DNA from: Deltaproteobacteria bacterium
Lineage (GTDB): Bacteria; Desulfobacterota_B; Binatia; UBA9968
Direction: 5' to 3'
Length of the DNA stretch: 12,941 bases
Assembly: GCA_016193385.1 (NCBI GenBank)
Contig: JACPSF010000456.1
Span: 1 to 12,941, forward strand
This document shows positions 6,407-12,941 of this stretch, piece after piece. Every line of letters starts with the position of its first letter. Within the stretch, counting starts at the first letter, position 1. The position numbers and the translations under genes were made by a program. The notes under the pieces were generated by a model. The model saw only the letters and a program-made list of their open reading frames with translations. It did no database searches and had not been told where the DNA came from.

Positions 6407-7402
6407 CTATTTCACGTGCGCTTCAACCGTCGGCTTCACCTTTTCAAACGCATCGTAGATATTGTTCACCCACTGCTGCACTTTCTCCGGGGGGACATAG
6501 GAAAGAGTAAACCCGACTTTTTCAAGCTGGGACCGGTACATGGGATCATCAACGGCCTTCTTGTGCGCCGACGCCAGGATGTCGCGAATCTCGCGACTTG
6601 TGCCGGGCGGTGCCACGAGCGCAAAGACCACCGGTCCGAGATAGCCTGAAGAGGGTGACAGCCCCGCGTGCTCGAGAGTTGGCGCGTCCGGCACCTGCGG
6701 GTCGGGCTCGGACTGGATCAGAAGGATGGCCTTGGCGTCTCCGCTCTTGTAAAAAGCAGAGCCGGAGCCCAGCGTGGTGCCGATAATATCAACCTCGCCG
6801 CGGATGAGTGAGGTCATGGCGGGCGCTGCCCCTTTGAAGCCGGTGACAAAGGCATACGGAATTTTCTTTTCCTCAAGGATGACAATCGTAGCGACCGTCG
6901 TGGATGAGTAAATGCTGAAAGCCCCGATCTTGACTGGGCGCTGGGCCGCAACCTTGCGCAAGTCGTCAAATGTCTGAATCGGCCCTTTGGCATTGGAAAA
7001 GATCACCCCCGGCGTGGAGGCGTTCGTGGCGATCCACGCGAACTCTCTTCCCCGGAAGCGGACCTTGAAAAATGTTTCATCGCTGGCGACGGCCGCGCCA
7101 GCCATAACGCCGATCGTGTAGCCGTCCGGCTTGCTCCGGCTGAAGATGTCTTCACCCGTGCGCGGCGGCGCTACGTTCTTGACCACAACCGGGACACCCA
7201 AATATTTGGACAGATAGGGAGCCAGAGATCTGCCCGCAGAATCTGCCGCACCACCCGGCGCAAAAGTTACGACCAGCTCAACCGGGCCCGTGGGATACTT
7301 GACCTGCGCGATAGCGGGCGCGTGCGCTATGAGAACCGGCGCAAGGGCGATTGTCAAAGAGCGGACGAAAGCAGGGAAGATTCCGACGGGAAAGTTTTTC
7401 AT
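6407..7402 (-). CDS. tctC: TctC/Bug family substrate-binding protein of a tripartite tricarboxylate transporter
   Basis: A 331-residue periplasmic binding protein of the Bug/TctC family. Residues 1-32 are a Sec signal peptide with a hydrophobic core (SLTIALAPVLIAHAPA) and a likely cut after AIA, before Gln33. The mature start YPTGPVELVVTFAPGGAADS (36-55) is the family signature, with Asp54 in the loop that contacts a ligand carboxylate, followed by LGVPVVVKN and KPDGYTIGV. The usual GAGG motif after the VVxN strand is replaced by a less typical APPRTGEDIF stretch, so ligand contacts may be unusual. The start is supported by AGGAGGT at 7411-7417, 8 bases upstream. It is divergent from tctA and tctB, which encode the membrane subunits, and is followed at once by the double CaiB gene. 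Family knowledge: ligands are usually carboxylates, sometimes amides or aromatics. The ligand here is unknown. Confidence 0.93.
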   Translation of the reverse strand: MKNFPVGIFPAFVRSLTIALAPVLIAHAPAIAQVKYPTGPVELVVTFAPGGAADSAGRSLAPYLSKYLGVPVVVKNVAPPRTGEDIFSRSKPDGYTIGVMAGAAVASDETFFKVRFRGREFAWIATNASTPGVIFSNAKGPIQTFDDLRKVAAQRPVKIGAFSIYSSTTVATIVILEEKKIPYAFVTGFKGAAPAMTSLIRGEVDIIGTTLGSGSAFYKSGDAKAILLIQSEPDPQVPDAPTLEHAGLSPSSGYLGPVVFALVAPPGTSREIRDILASAHKKAVDDPMYRSQLEKVGFTLSYVPPEKVQQWVNNIYDAFEKVKPTVEAHVK

Positions 7403-7426
7403 GGAGACGCACCTCCTCTTTTGGTT

Positions 7427-7527
7427 CGTCGTCTGTTAAGGTGAGCGGATGGCTTAACCTCAGCGCCGGAAACTATCACCGGGTAGGTTGGTCGTCAAGC
7501 CGCTTGTCTTTCGCTTGACAGACGACG
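7427..7527. repeat. Inverted repeat flanking the divergent tct promoters
   Basis: CGTCGTCTGTTAAG at 7427-7440 and CTTGACAGACGACG at 7514-7527 are inverted copies matching at 13 of 14 positions. The left copy lies in the tctC leader, about 25 bases before its ATG, and the right copy covers the -35 box of the tctA promoter. A shorter dyad GTTAAG / CTTAAC (7435-7440 and 7453-7458) overlaps the left copy. This spacing suits binding sites for a regulator acting on both promoters, but no regulator gene is present in the window. Confidence 0.55.
7470..7498 (-). promoter_or_regulatory. Candidate tctC-caiB promoter
   Basis: On the minus strand, TTGACG (7498-7493) is followed by a 17-base spacer and TAGTTT (7475-7470). 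It would start transcription around 60 bases upstream of the tctC ATG at 7402. It mirrors the plus-strand promoter: the two -35 boxes form a GTCAAGC / GCTTGAC dyad back to back. Confidence 0.45.
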
Positions 7528-7543
7528 CTTCATTGGGTAGTGA
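7515..7543 (+). promoter_or_regulatory. Candidate tctAB promoter
   Basis: A perfect TTGACA at 7515-7520, a 17-base spacer and TAGTGA at 7538-7543 (weak -10). This leaves a leader of about 60 bases before the tctA ATG at 7610, which has GGAGG at 7596-7600. The -35 box sits inside the right arm of the 14-base inverted repeat, so a protein bound there would block it. Confidence 0.45.
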
Positions 7544-7609
7544 TCCACCCGATCGCTCGTTGGGTTAAACGGCTCCCTGTAGCTTTTTAGAATCCGGAGG
7601 ACCACAAGA

Positions 7610-9112
7610 ATGTTTGAGGGGCTTCTTGCAGGTCTCGAACCTCTGGCAAGGGTCGATGTCATTGGCTACGTGATCCTGGGAAATCTCATTGGAGTCATCT
7701 TCGGCATCATCCCGGGTCTCGGAGGGGTACAGGGCCTAACCGTCGTGCTCCCGTTCACCTTCATGCTGCCTCCCGCACACGCGATGTACTTGTATGCCGG
7801 TATCATGGGCTCGGTCGGCGGAGCCGGGGCGGTCACGGCGATTCTCATCAATACTCCCGGCACAGCCCCCAATGTTACCGCCACGCTGGATGGCTACCCC
7901 ATGAGTCTGCGGGGCGAGGCGGTGCGCGCTATTAGTATGTCAACGATCGCCGGAATTGCCGGCGTATGCTTCGGGCTTGTGGTTCTCATCCTTCTGCTTC
8001 CGTTGGTTCGCGCCATCGTTCTCGCCTTTGGTCCACCGGAGGTCTTCTGGACGGTCATGTTCGGTATCTTCTGCCTCGCTCTCGCGAGTCGGGGTAACGT
8101 TCTCAAGGGATTTGCCGCGGCGGGGCTTGCCTTTATGCTGGCGTTCATTGGCTATTCGGAGCTCTTCGATCTCCCCCGGTTCACGATGGGCATTGAATAT
8201 CTGTGGGACGGGATCCCTCTGATCCCTTTTTTTCTTGGTGTCTTCGCAGTTCCCCAGGTATTTGAGTACCTGTCGCGGCGGGATACCATCGCTAGAGGCG
8301 GGGAAAAAATCTATCTTGGCGGCTGGGACCAAATGGTTCAGGGAGCCAAAGACGTCGCCCTGCACGTGAAAACCGTTATTCGTAGCTCAATTATTGGAAT
8401 GATCGTAGGAATCATTCCCGGGGTGGGCGGCGTAACCGCAGCCTTCGGGGCCTACATGGCGGAGGTACGGGCATCCAAGGATCCGAGCAAATTCGGAAAG
8501 GGCGAGCCGGCGGGCCTGATTGCCAGTGATGCCACTATTCACGCTGACGTCGTCGGAGACCTACTCCCTACCGTCGCGTTTGGCGTTCCCGGTAGTGTCC
8601 AAATGGCTGTGCTGCTCGGTGCCCTCATACTGCATGGCCTAGAGCCGGGACCGCTCCTCCTCACCAGGCATCCTGAGATTGTCTGGGCGCTGATTTTCGG
8701 CCTGGCGCTTTCCCAGGTGGTTTCAACGGCGATGTTATTCGGAAGCGCCCGGTGGCTGGGAAAAATCACTGTGGTCCGGGTGCCTTACGTAGGCCCGGCG
8801 CTTGCGGTGCTTACCTCTGTTGGCGCTTTTGCTGTCCGGGGCAACGTTTGGGACATCATGATCATGTTGTTAGGCGGAGTCCTTGCGTGGGGGCTCAGAA
8901 GGTACGGGTTTCCTCTCGCCAGCTTTGGAATTGGATTCGTTCTCGCGGAGATCCTTGAGGATGCTTTCCACCAGTCGCTCATGATCTCCTACGGCACTTA
9001 TACAATCTTTTTTACCCGTCCGATTGCCCTGATCCTTTTTCTCCTCCTTGTGATTACGGTGCTGATGCCAATCCTGCGCAAGCCGTTCCGGACGGTTTTA
9101 GGAAAGATGTAG
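7610..9112 (+). CDS. tctA: TctA large membrane subunit of a tripartite tricarboxylate transporter
   Basis: A 500-residue polytopic inner-membrane protein of the TctA family, the usual length. The family's two symmetric P-G-x-G-G loops are visible: GVIFGIIPGLGGVQGL (28-43) and GMIVGIIPGVGGVTAAF (263-279). Other family blocks are AILINTPGTAPNVTATLDGY (77-96) with the following RGEA, and LLPTVAFGVPGS (318-329). About ten to twelve hydrophobic segments can be recognised, ending near residue 490 with a basic C-terminal tail. TctA is the secondary-transport channel subunit that works with TctB and the TctC binding protein, driven by an ion gradient. It starts 9 bases after GGAGG, is 12 bases ahead of tctB on the same strand, and is divergent from tctC. 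Confidence 0.95.
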   Translation: MFEGLLAGLEPLARVDVIGYVILGNLIGVIFGIIPGLGGVQGLTVVLPFTFMLPPAHAMYLYAGIMGSVGGAGAVTAILINTPGTAPNVTATLDGYPMSLRGEAVRAISMSTIAGIAGVCFGLVVLILLLPLVRAIVLAFGPPEVFWTVMFGIFCLALASRGNVLKGFAAAGLAFMLAFIGYSELFDLPRFTMGIEYLWDGIPLIPFFLGVFAVPQVFEYLSRRDTIARGGEKIYLGGWDQMVQGAKDVALHVKTVIRSSIIGMIVGIIPGVGGVTAAFGAYMAEVRASKDPSKFGKGEPAGLIASDATIHADVVGDLLPTVAFGVPGSVQMAVLLGALILHGLEPGPLLLTRHPEIVWALIFGLALSQVVSTAMLFGSARWLGKITVVRVPYVGPALAVLTSVGAFAVRGNVWDIMIMLLGGVLAWGLRRYGFPLASFGIGFVLAEILEDAFHQSLMISYGTYTIFFTRPIALILFLLLVITVLMPILRKPFRTVLGKM

Positions 9113-9124
9113 TGTGGAGGCGAG

Positions 9125-9700
9125 GTGAAAGACGTGAGACCCGCAGGCTTCTCTAAGACTGGAAGTTTAATATTTCACTTCTTCCTTTTGGCGGTTGTTT
9201 TCGGGATGATCTCAGCTTCCCTCGTGTTTCCCTTTAGGGCCGGGCAGCTTCCCCTGCTGATCGGGCTGCCGACGGCTCTTCTGCTGCTTCTTAGTGTCCT
9301 AGGTGAACTCAAGCCGGGGCTCGTTCGGCGCTTTCAGGGTGGGATGGGTGCGTTGTTCGCCGAAGGGATAGGCGACAGAACCGGGGCTGTGGTTTCTTCG
9401 TTGGTCGAAGCGGAGCTTCCGCCGTTTCGTTGCCTGCTTATTGGCGGAGCCTGGTTCTGTTTGTTGCTCGTTCTTGTTCTATTCCTGGGTTTCTCGGCTG
9501 CTACTCTTCTTTTTGTCCCGTGTTTTCTCCTTATACTCGCGCGCTATCCATGGTGGCAGGTTTTCGTATACACCGCGGTTCTTTTCCTCGTCGAATGGTA
9601 TGGTTTCGACGTGCTGCTAGGTCTTACGCTGTGGAAAGGGGCGGCACCGGAGATATTGCATAATTTTGTCGGGGGCGGCGTCTTGCCGCCGTTTTTCTAG
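9125..9700 (+). CDS. tctB: TctB small membrane subunit of a tripartite tricarboxylate transporter
   Basis: A 191-residue membrane protein that follows tctA after 12 bases and starts at GTG, with GGAGG at 9116-9120 only 4 bases away (a short but workable spacing). Sequence conservation of TctB is low, so the call rests on architecture and position. There is a hydrophobic segment at about 14-36, a second at 41-60, a polar loop at about 62-98, then paired hydrophobic segments at about 103-140 and 145-165, and a conserved-looking FDVLLGLTLWKG end (155-166), matching the four- to five-helix TctB pattern. It should sit with TctA in the inner membrane. The last codons (GGGVLPPFF) are built from the stem and U-tract of an intrinsic terminator. 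Confidence 0.88.
   Translation: MKDVRPAGFSKTGSLIFHFFLLAVVFGMISASLVFPFRAGQLPLLIGLPTALLLLLSVLGELKPGLVRRFQGGMGALFAEGIGDRTGAVVSSLVEAELPPFRCLLIGGAWFCLLLVLVLFLGFSAATLLFVPCFLLILARYPWWQVFVYTAVLFLVEWYGFDVLLGLTLWKGAAPEILHNFVGGGVLPPFF
9674..9696 (+). terminator. Intrinsic terminator inside the 3' end of tctB
   Basis: GGCGGC at 9674-9679, a 5-base loop GTCTT, GCCGCC at 9685-9690, then G and five T to 9696. This gives a 6-bp all-GC stem with a U-tract, oriented to stop the tctAB transcript. It overlaps the coding sequence and ends just before the TAG at 9698-9700. Confidence 0.7.
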
Positions 9701-9765
9701 GTTAGCCACCGGTCACGATAATGTTTGGAGCTCAAATCCCAGAACCGAAGAAATCTGAAGTTCAG

Positions 9766-10608
9766 CTACGACGCATGGAGACGATAAGCAACCGTTACTC
9801 GCTCGCCTTTGTAAAAATCTCCGAGAAATTCCTCCTGGGTAGAATAGGGGCGATTGGGTACGAGCCTTCCGGGAAAGGAAACCACGAGGGGATTTACGTC
9901 AAAGGGATACGGCTTGACAATGGCGTTTTTCTCGTCGCGGACATCGACGGTTAGAGTCGCGTCCTTCTCGCCCGGACCGACCGGAACCGGGGTGTCGCTC
10001 AGGCGGTTGCTCGGACCGTTCTTTCGCTCTTTGCTGTTAAACGGGTAGCGGTTGCAGACGAACTGGGCGAGCTGGTCGAAAACTTCCATATACTTGAAGT
10101 TCGTCCACAGATGCTCTTCCGAGGTCTCCGGTTTGTACGCCTGTGAATCGCGTAGCTCGTCCAGTAAATTTGCGCGGAACGCCTTCTGCTCGCGGATGAA
10201 CTCCTGGACGTCGGGAAAGACCGTATAATCCGGCATGTAGGGTAAGATTCCCATGCCCTGGGTAAGCAGACCCTCGCCGTGCATGGAAACGTTATAGCCT
10301 GCATACGGATCCTGCTCCGCCACGCGCTGGATCCCATGGCGGTAAAAATTAAGCCATGTCCCCTGGCTAAGGTGCCTGATGCTGCCAATGTAATCCGGCG
10401 GCAAGCCCTGATCGTTGAGCGTCGGCTTAATCTCCCAGTCCCACCATCCGCTGTCATGCTCCTGTGCTGCCAATACCATCGAAGTATAGGGTCTCGGCCG
10501 GGCGAAATCTTGGTTCCCCCAGTGGGCGGCGAACAGGCCGGCAATACGTGAATGGTCAACCTGGAGTACAAGTAAAAGGCGTGCCTCATCGTAACGACAA
10601 ACCATCAT
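9766..10608 (-). CDS. DUF3891 family protein
   Basis: A 280-residue soluble protein with no signal peptide or membrane segment. Its N-terminal region matches the DUF3891 pattern as I know it: MMVCRYDEARLLLVLQVDHS (1-20) with VDHSRIAGLFAAHWG, then AAQEHDSGWWDWE (47-59) and NVSMHGEGL (106-114). The conserved His19, His29, His51-Asp52 and His110 look like a possible metal or HD-type site, but the family has no established function and I infer none. AGGAGG at 10619-10624 lies 10 bases before the first of two adjacent ATG codons, supporting 10608 as start. It is convergent with tctB (65-base gap, nothing but a small CTGAA-G-TTCAG palindrome at 9755-9765) and downstream of the TRAP permease on the same strand, with its own candidate promoter. 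Confidence 0.85.
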   Translation of the reverse strand: MMVCRYDEARLLLVLQVDHSRIAGLFAAHWGNQDFARPRPYTSMVLAAQEHDSGWWDWEIKPTLNDQGLPPDYIGSIRHLSQGTWLNFYRHGIQRVAEQDPYAGYNVSMHGEGLLTQGMGILPYMPDYTVFPDVQEFIREQKAFRANLLDELRDSQAYKPETSEEHLWTNFKYMEVFDQLAQFVCNRYPFNSKERKNGPSNRLSDTPVPVGPGEKDATLTVDVRDEKNAIVKPYPFDVNPLVVSFPGRLVPNRPYSTQEEFLGDFYKGERVTVAYRLHAS

Positions 10609-10658
10609 GGCGGGGATTCCTCCTGCTATAAGCCTGCGTTATGGGCGGATTAGCTTTC

Positions 10659-10688
10659 CACATACCAACTGAGTTATTCCCCTGTCAA
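10659..10688 (-). promoter_or_regulatory. Candidate promoter for the DUF3891 gene
   Basis: On the minus strand, a perfect TTGACA (10688-10683) is separated by 18 bases from TATGTG (10664-10659), about 50 bases before the ATG at 10608. It suggests that the gene is transcribed independently of the TRAP permease upstream. The surrounding intergenic stretch 10609-10818 contains no other recognisable gene. Confidence 0.4.
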
Positions 10689-10818
10689 GAGCAGCTCGGA
10701 CAAATTTATTTCGACGGCGCGCCCTCACTCTGTAGGCGCATGGCCAAACCCCGGCATCCATCCGAGAGCTGAGTTGCGGCTAAGCCCGGAGGCCACGGAG
10801 AAGGTCTACTTTTTGCCG

Positions 10819-12711
10819 CTACCAACCTTTCGCCTGCAGGACCGCAAAAGCGCCGGTTTGCGGAGCGGTCAGGATGTCGAGGCGCTCAACGATGTGGGTC
10901 GTCCCAAACTTGAAGAGATCCGTCGTTGGGTAGCCTGCCGATGCACGACGAACAGGAGAATCGCCATACCGGCTACAGAAGGGACATATGTGTCTTGAAT
11001 CAGCAAGTAATAGAAAAAGCAGACCCCGGCAACAAGAAACAACGCCCGCTCGAAGCGCCGTAAGCAACCCCGCTAGCGTCGAGGTTATGATCCAGGCGCC
11101 GCTGCCCTCGGGCTGGAATATGAAAATCGGACTCGCGACAAAGATGAACGGGACCAGAAACCCCGCAGCCGCGGCCTTTGAAGCTTCTAGGGCCGTTTTC
11201 AGATAGCCCGCGCCTGCCAGCCGGGCACCGACGACCGCTGCGGGAGCCACGGGCGGGGTTACCATCGACATGACAGCGTAATAAAAAACAAACAAATGCG
11301 CAGTGAGTAACGGCACACCCAGTCTTACCAGCACAGGCGCGGCCGTTATGGCGACGATGAGATACGCCGCGGTCGGTGGCACGCCCATACCCAGAATTAG
11401 CGACGCTACGGCCGTGAGTACGAGAGCCAGCCCCAGATTTCCCTGGCTCCAGCTTTCCACCACACCAGGTAGCCTAAAGGCCAAGCCCGTCAACGTTAGA
11501 ACCTCGACGAGCATCGCGACGCAGACCATAGAGATGGCGATAGTGGCCCCCGTCAGCGCCCCGCTAGTGATCCCTTCGACCCACTGACGCAACGAAGGTC
11601 GCTTCCCTGGCGTCAACAGGCCGGCCGCGATAACGGTCACCACCGCCCAGAAGGCAGCGAATCTTGGACTGTAGCCGCGAGCCAGCAAGGTCGTGATGAC
11701 GACGAGCGGAGCAAGAAACCCCGGCGCCGTAATGAGGATCTGTTTGAGTTGCTCTCTGCCGAACGCTTCTACGGAGGGCTGGAGATTCATCTTGACGGCC
11801 GTGAGATACACGTAGAGCCCGACCGAGTAGAAGTACAAGAGAGCAGGCAGAACAGCGGCGACCGCGATTGTGAAGTAGGGAACCCCAATGAAATCCGCCA
11901 TCACAAAAGCGGCAGCCCCCATTACCGGCGGCATGATCATCCCCCCATTTGAGGCCGCCGATTCTATCGCCCCGGCCTGGCGGGGCGCGTAGCCGGACTT
12001 TTTCATCAACGGAATTGTGAACGAGCCCGTCCGGGCGACGTTGGCATCTGTAGATCCGAGACACGTGCCCACAAGCGCGCTGCTGACCACCGCCGACATC
12101 GCCGGACCGCCCCGCAACCGGGCGGCAAGGCGTCCGATGACGCTAACGAAGTTGGCCACGGCTGTAACCTGCATGATCCCACCCATGATCACGAAGAGGA
12201 AAATGTAGTACGCGGATATTTCGAGCAGTTGCCCGTAGACCCCGGTAAGATTCGTTGTTAAAGCGGCGATAATGCTAGTGAGCTTGAAACTGTCCGTATA
12301 CAAGGGGGCGGGCAGATAGACTCCGAGCAAGGCGTAGAGGATGAAAAGCAGGGCAAGTAGCGGAAGTGCGGGTCCCGAGGTTCGTCGGCAGGCCTCGAGA
12401 ATGCAGACGATCAATATCGCTCCCATGACGGAGTCTATGGGAGTGGGGAACCCCTGACGCATCTCTAGGGCAGGCCGGTTGACATACATATATCCGGCCA
12501 CAATGAGGGACAGAAGCAACAGAACGATCATGAAGGGCCGCCACCTGCCCCCGCTCCTGATTAACGGCAGATAAGCCAGGACCAGAGCAAAGGTGAGGTG
12601 AGCGTTCAGAAAATCCCAAGGCTCGAGCAAGAGGCGAACGACCTCAATCATCTGATAGGCCACGACGGCGACGGCCACCGCGCGCAGCACAAATCTGAGT
12701 TTCTCATCCAT
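10819..12711 (-). CDS. TAXI-type TRAP transporter fused permease (DctQM fusion), C-terminal end frameshifted
   Basis: A 630-codon frame encoding a TRAP permease of the fused 4TM/12TM type. Residues about 10-160 hold small-subunit-like helices. The large subunit follows with the signature GSTDANVARTGSFTIPLMKK (219-238), then GAIESAASNGGMIMPPVMGA (247-266), GMGVPPTAAYLIVA (441-454), AHLFVFYYAVMSMVTPPVAP (471-490) and PFIFVASPIFIF (521-532). This is the inner-membrane channel that works with a TAXI solute receptor, whose C-terminal end lies at 12888-12941. After about residue 551 the frame turns hydrophilic and unlike the family (SCCRGLL, then HICPFCSRYGDSPVRR), whereas a typical family tail is found one frame over. 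The gene is therefore frameshifted or contains a sequence error. An in-frame TAG 12 bases upstream of the ATG fixes the start. The ribosome site is weak. Confidence 0.88.
   Translation of the reverse strand: MDEKLRFVLRAVAVAVVAYQMIEVVRLLLEPWDFLNAHLTFALVLAYLPLIRSGGRWRPFMIVLLLLSLIVAGYMYVNRPALEMRQGFPTPIDSVMGAILIVCILEACRRTSGPALPLLALLFILYALLGVYLPAPLYTDSFKLTSIIAALTTNLTGVYGQLLEISAYYIFLFVIMGGIMQVTAVANFVSVIGRLAARLRGGPAMSAVVSSALVGTCLGSTDANVARTGSFTIPLMKKSGYAPRQAGAIESAASNGGMIMPPVMGAAAFVMADFIGVPYFTIAVAAVLPALLYFYSVGLYVYLTAVKMNLQPSVEAFGREQLKQILITAPGFLAPLVVITTLLARGYSPRFAAFWAVVTVIAAGLLTPGKRPSLRQWVEGITSGALTGATIAISMVCVAMLVEVLTLTGLAFRLPGVVESWSQGNLGLALVLTAVASLILGMGVPPTAAYLIVAITAAPVLVRLGVPLLTAHLFVFYYAVMSMVTPPVAPAAVVGARLAGAGYLKTALEASKAAAAGFLVPFIFVASPIFIFQPEGSGAWIITSTLAGLLTALRAGVVSCCRGLLFLLLADSRHICPFCSRYGDSPVRRASAGYPTTDLFKFGTTHIVERLDILTAPQTGAFAVLQAKGW
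10869..11072 (-). pseudogene. Out-of-frame C-terminal tail of the TRAP permease
   Basis: In another minus-strand frame the sequence from about 11057 to a TGA at 10869-10871 reads RFERALFLVAGVCFFYYLLI, then QDTYVPSVAGMAILLFVVHRQ. This matches the E-R-x-L/I-hydrophobic C-terminal helices usual in TAXI-TRAP permeases. The upstream limit of this frame is a stop at 11073-11075, so the break lies between about 11058 and 11072, after permease residue 551. The family usually has some 10-20 more residues before the E-R motif, so a small deletion with frame loss is more likely than one inserted base (inference). Confidence 0.7.
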
Positions 12712-12887
12712 GAAGATGCCCTACAGAGCAAGTTTGGCGGCCGGATCCGGAAGCCGACCGCCCGGAGATCGGCGCGACACAGGAAATGGCGGGCGTCGGA
12801 GGCTCATTGGAACCTCTTCTGGGCAGAACCAGTTGCACATGCGGGTGGGTCCTGGCGGCGAGATTCCCGGCCCAGACGACCCGCTAA

Positions 12888-12941
12888 CTACTTAAGGCCA
12901 ATGGGCACACCCACTTTCTTGTAAAACGTCGCAGCACCCGG
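12888..12941 (-). CDS. TAXI family TRAP solute receptor, C-terminal end (runs off right edge)
   Basis: The last 17 codons before a TAG at 12888-12890 read PGAATFYKKVGVPIGLK, matching the conserved C-terminus of TAXI-family TRAP solute receptors (H-P-G-A-x-x-Y/F-Y-x-E/K-x-G). It is on the same strand as the fused TRAP permease and 176 bases upstream of it, the usual receptor-then-permease order. The stretch 12712-12887 between them shows no gene and no clear terminator. The rest of the receptor is outside the window, so nothing can be said on ligand. Confidence 0.7.
   Translation of the reverse strand, partial: PGAATFYKKVGVPIGLK

Noticed and set aside
5440..6510. Long plus-strand open frame (356 codons) opposite the CoA-transferase fusion
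   Set aside because: It lies antisense to a clearly conserved protein, has no recognisable domain and no good ribosome site, and is what a GC-rich gene leaves on its complement.
7435..7458. GTTAAG / CTTAAC short dyad in the tctC leader taken as a separate operator
   Set aside because: Six-base arms alone are weak, and the left arm is already part of the stronger 14-base inverted repeat. It is noted there only.
9721..9954. Plus-strand open frame of 77 codons after tctB
   Set aside because: Mostly antisense to the conserved DUF3891 gene and preceded by the tctB terminator, with no ribosome site.
12598..12924. Plus-strand open frame across the start of the TRAP permease
   Set aside because: It overlaps the permease antisense and the receptor end. 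The translation is Arg/Pro-rich with no family resemblance.
1..12941. Search for CRISPR arrays, tRNA genes, transposases, phage or toxin-antitoxin genes
   Set aside because: No regularly spaced repeats, tRNA-like cloverleaf, transposase motif or small paired toxin gene was seen. The region is metabolic and transport genes throughout.

Overview
The window looks like a catabolic and transport region from the chromosome of a moderately GC-rich, Gram-negative-type bacterium. It is full of CoA-thioester enzymes (acyl-CoA dehydrogenases, a crotonase, CaiB/BaiF CoA-transferases, a nitronate monooxygenase-like flavoprotein) and periplasmic-binding-protein carboxylate transporters (a complete TTT/Tct system and a TAXI-type TRAP system). 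This mix is typical of Burkholderiales and Rhizobiales and also of uncultured soil or marine lineages such as Rokubacteria, NC10 and Tectomicrobia. The sequence alone does not let me choose among them. There is no rRNA, tRNA, CRISPR, transposase or phage gene.

Layout. Positions 1-1528 (minus strand) hold two consecutive acyl-CoA dehydrogenase genes, the second running off the left edge. Just upstream, 1538-1717 is a headless C-terminal remnant of a CaiB/BaiF CoA-transferase that reads in frame, without a stop, into the first dehydrogenase. Positions 1942-3980 (plus strand) are a probable two-gene operon: a nitronate monooxygenase family protein and an enoyl-CoA hydratase/isomerase. This converges, with only 4 bases between stop codons, on a minus-strand operon at 3985-7402: tctC (TTT substrate-binding protein) followed by a tandem double-domain CaiB/BaiF CoA-transferase. 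A 207-base divergent promoter region (7403-7609) separates tctC from tctA-tctB (7610-9700, plus), which ends in an intrinsic terminator lying inside the last codons of tctB. A DUF3891 family gene (9766-10608, minus) follows. Last comes a TAXI-TRAP unit on the minus strand: the C-terminal end of the solute receptor at the right edge, and a fused TRAP permease (10819-12711) whose last segment is frameshifted.

How it may work together (inference). The TTT system (TctA, TctB, TctC) would import a carboxylate. The CoA-transferase co-transcribed with tctC would activate it to a CoA thioester. The acyl-CoA dehydrogenases, the crotonase and the flavin monooxygenase would degrade it. The substrate cannot be read from sequence. 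Several paralogous active sites look altered: the first half of the CaiB fusion lacks the expected Asp, the crotonase lacks one of two Glu, and one dehydrogenase lacks the usual C-terminal Glu. Two loci show decay: the CaiB remnant and the TRAP permease tail.
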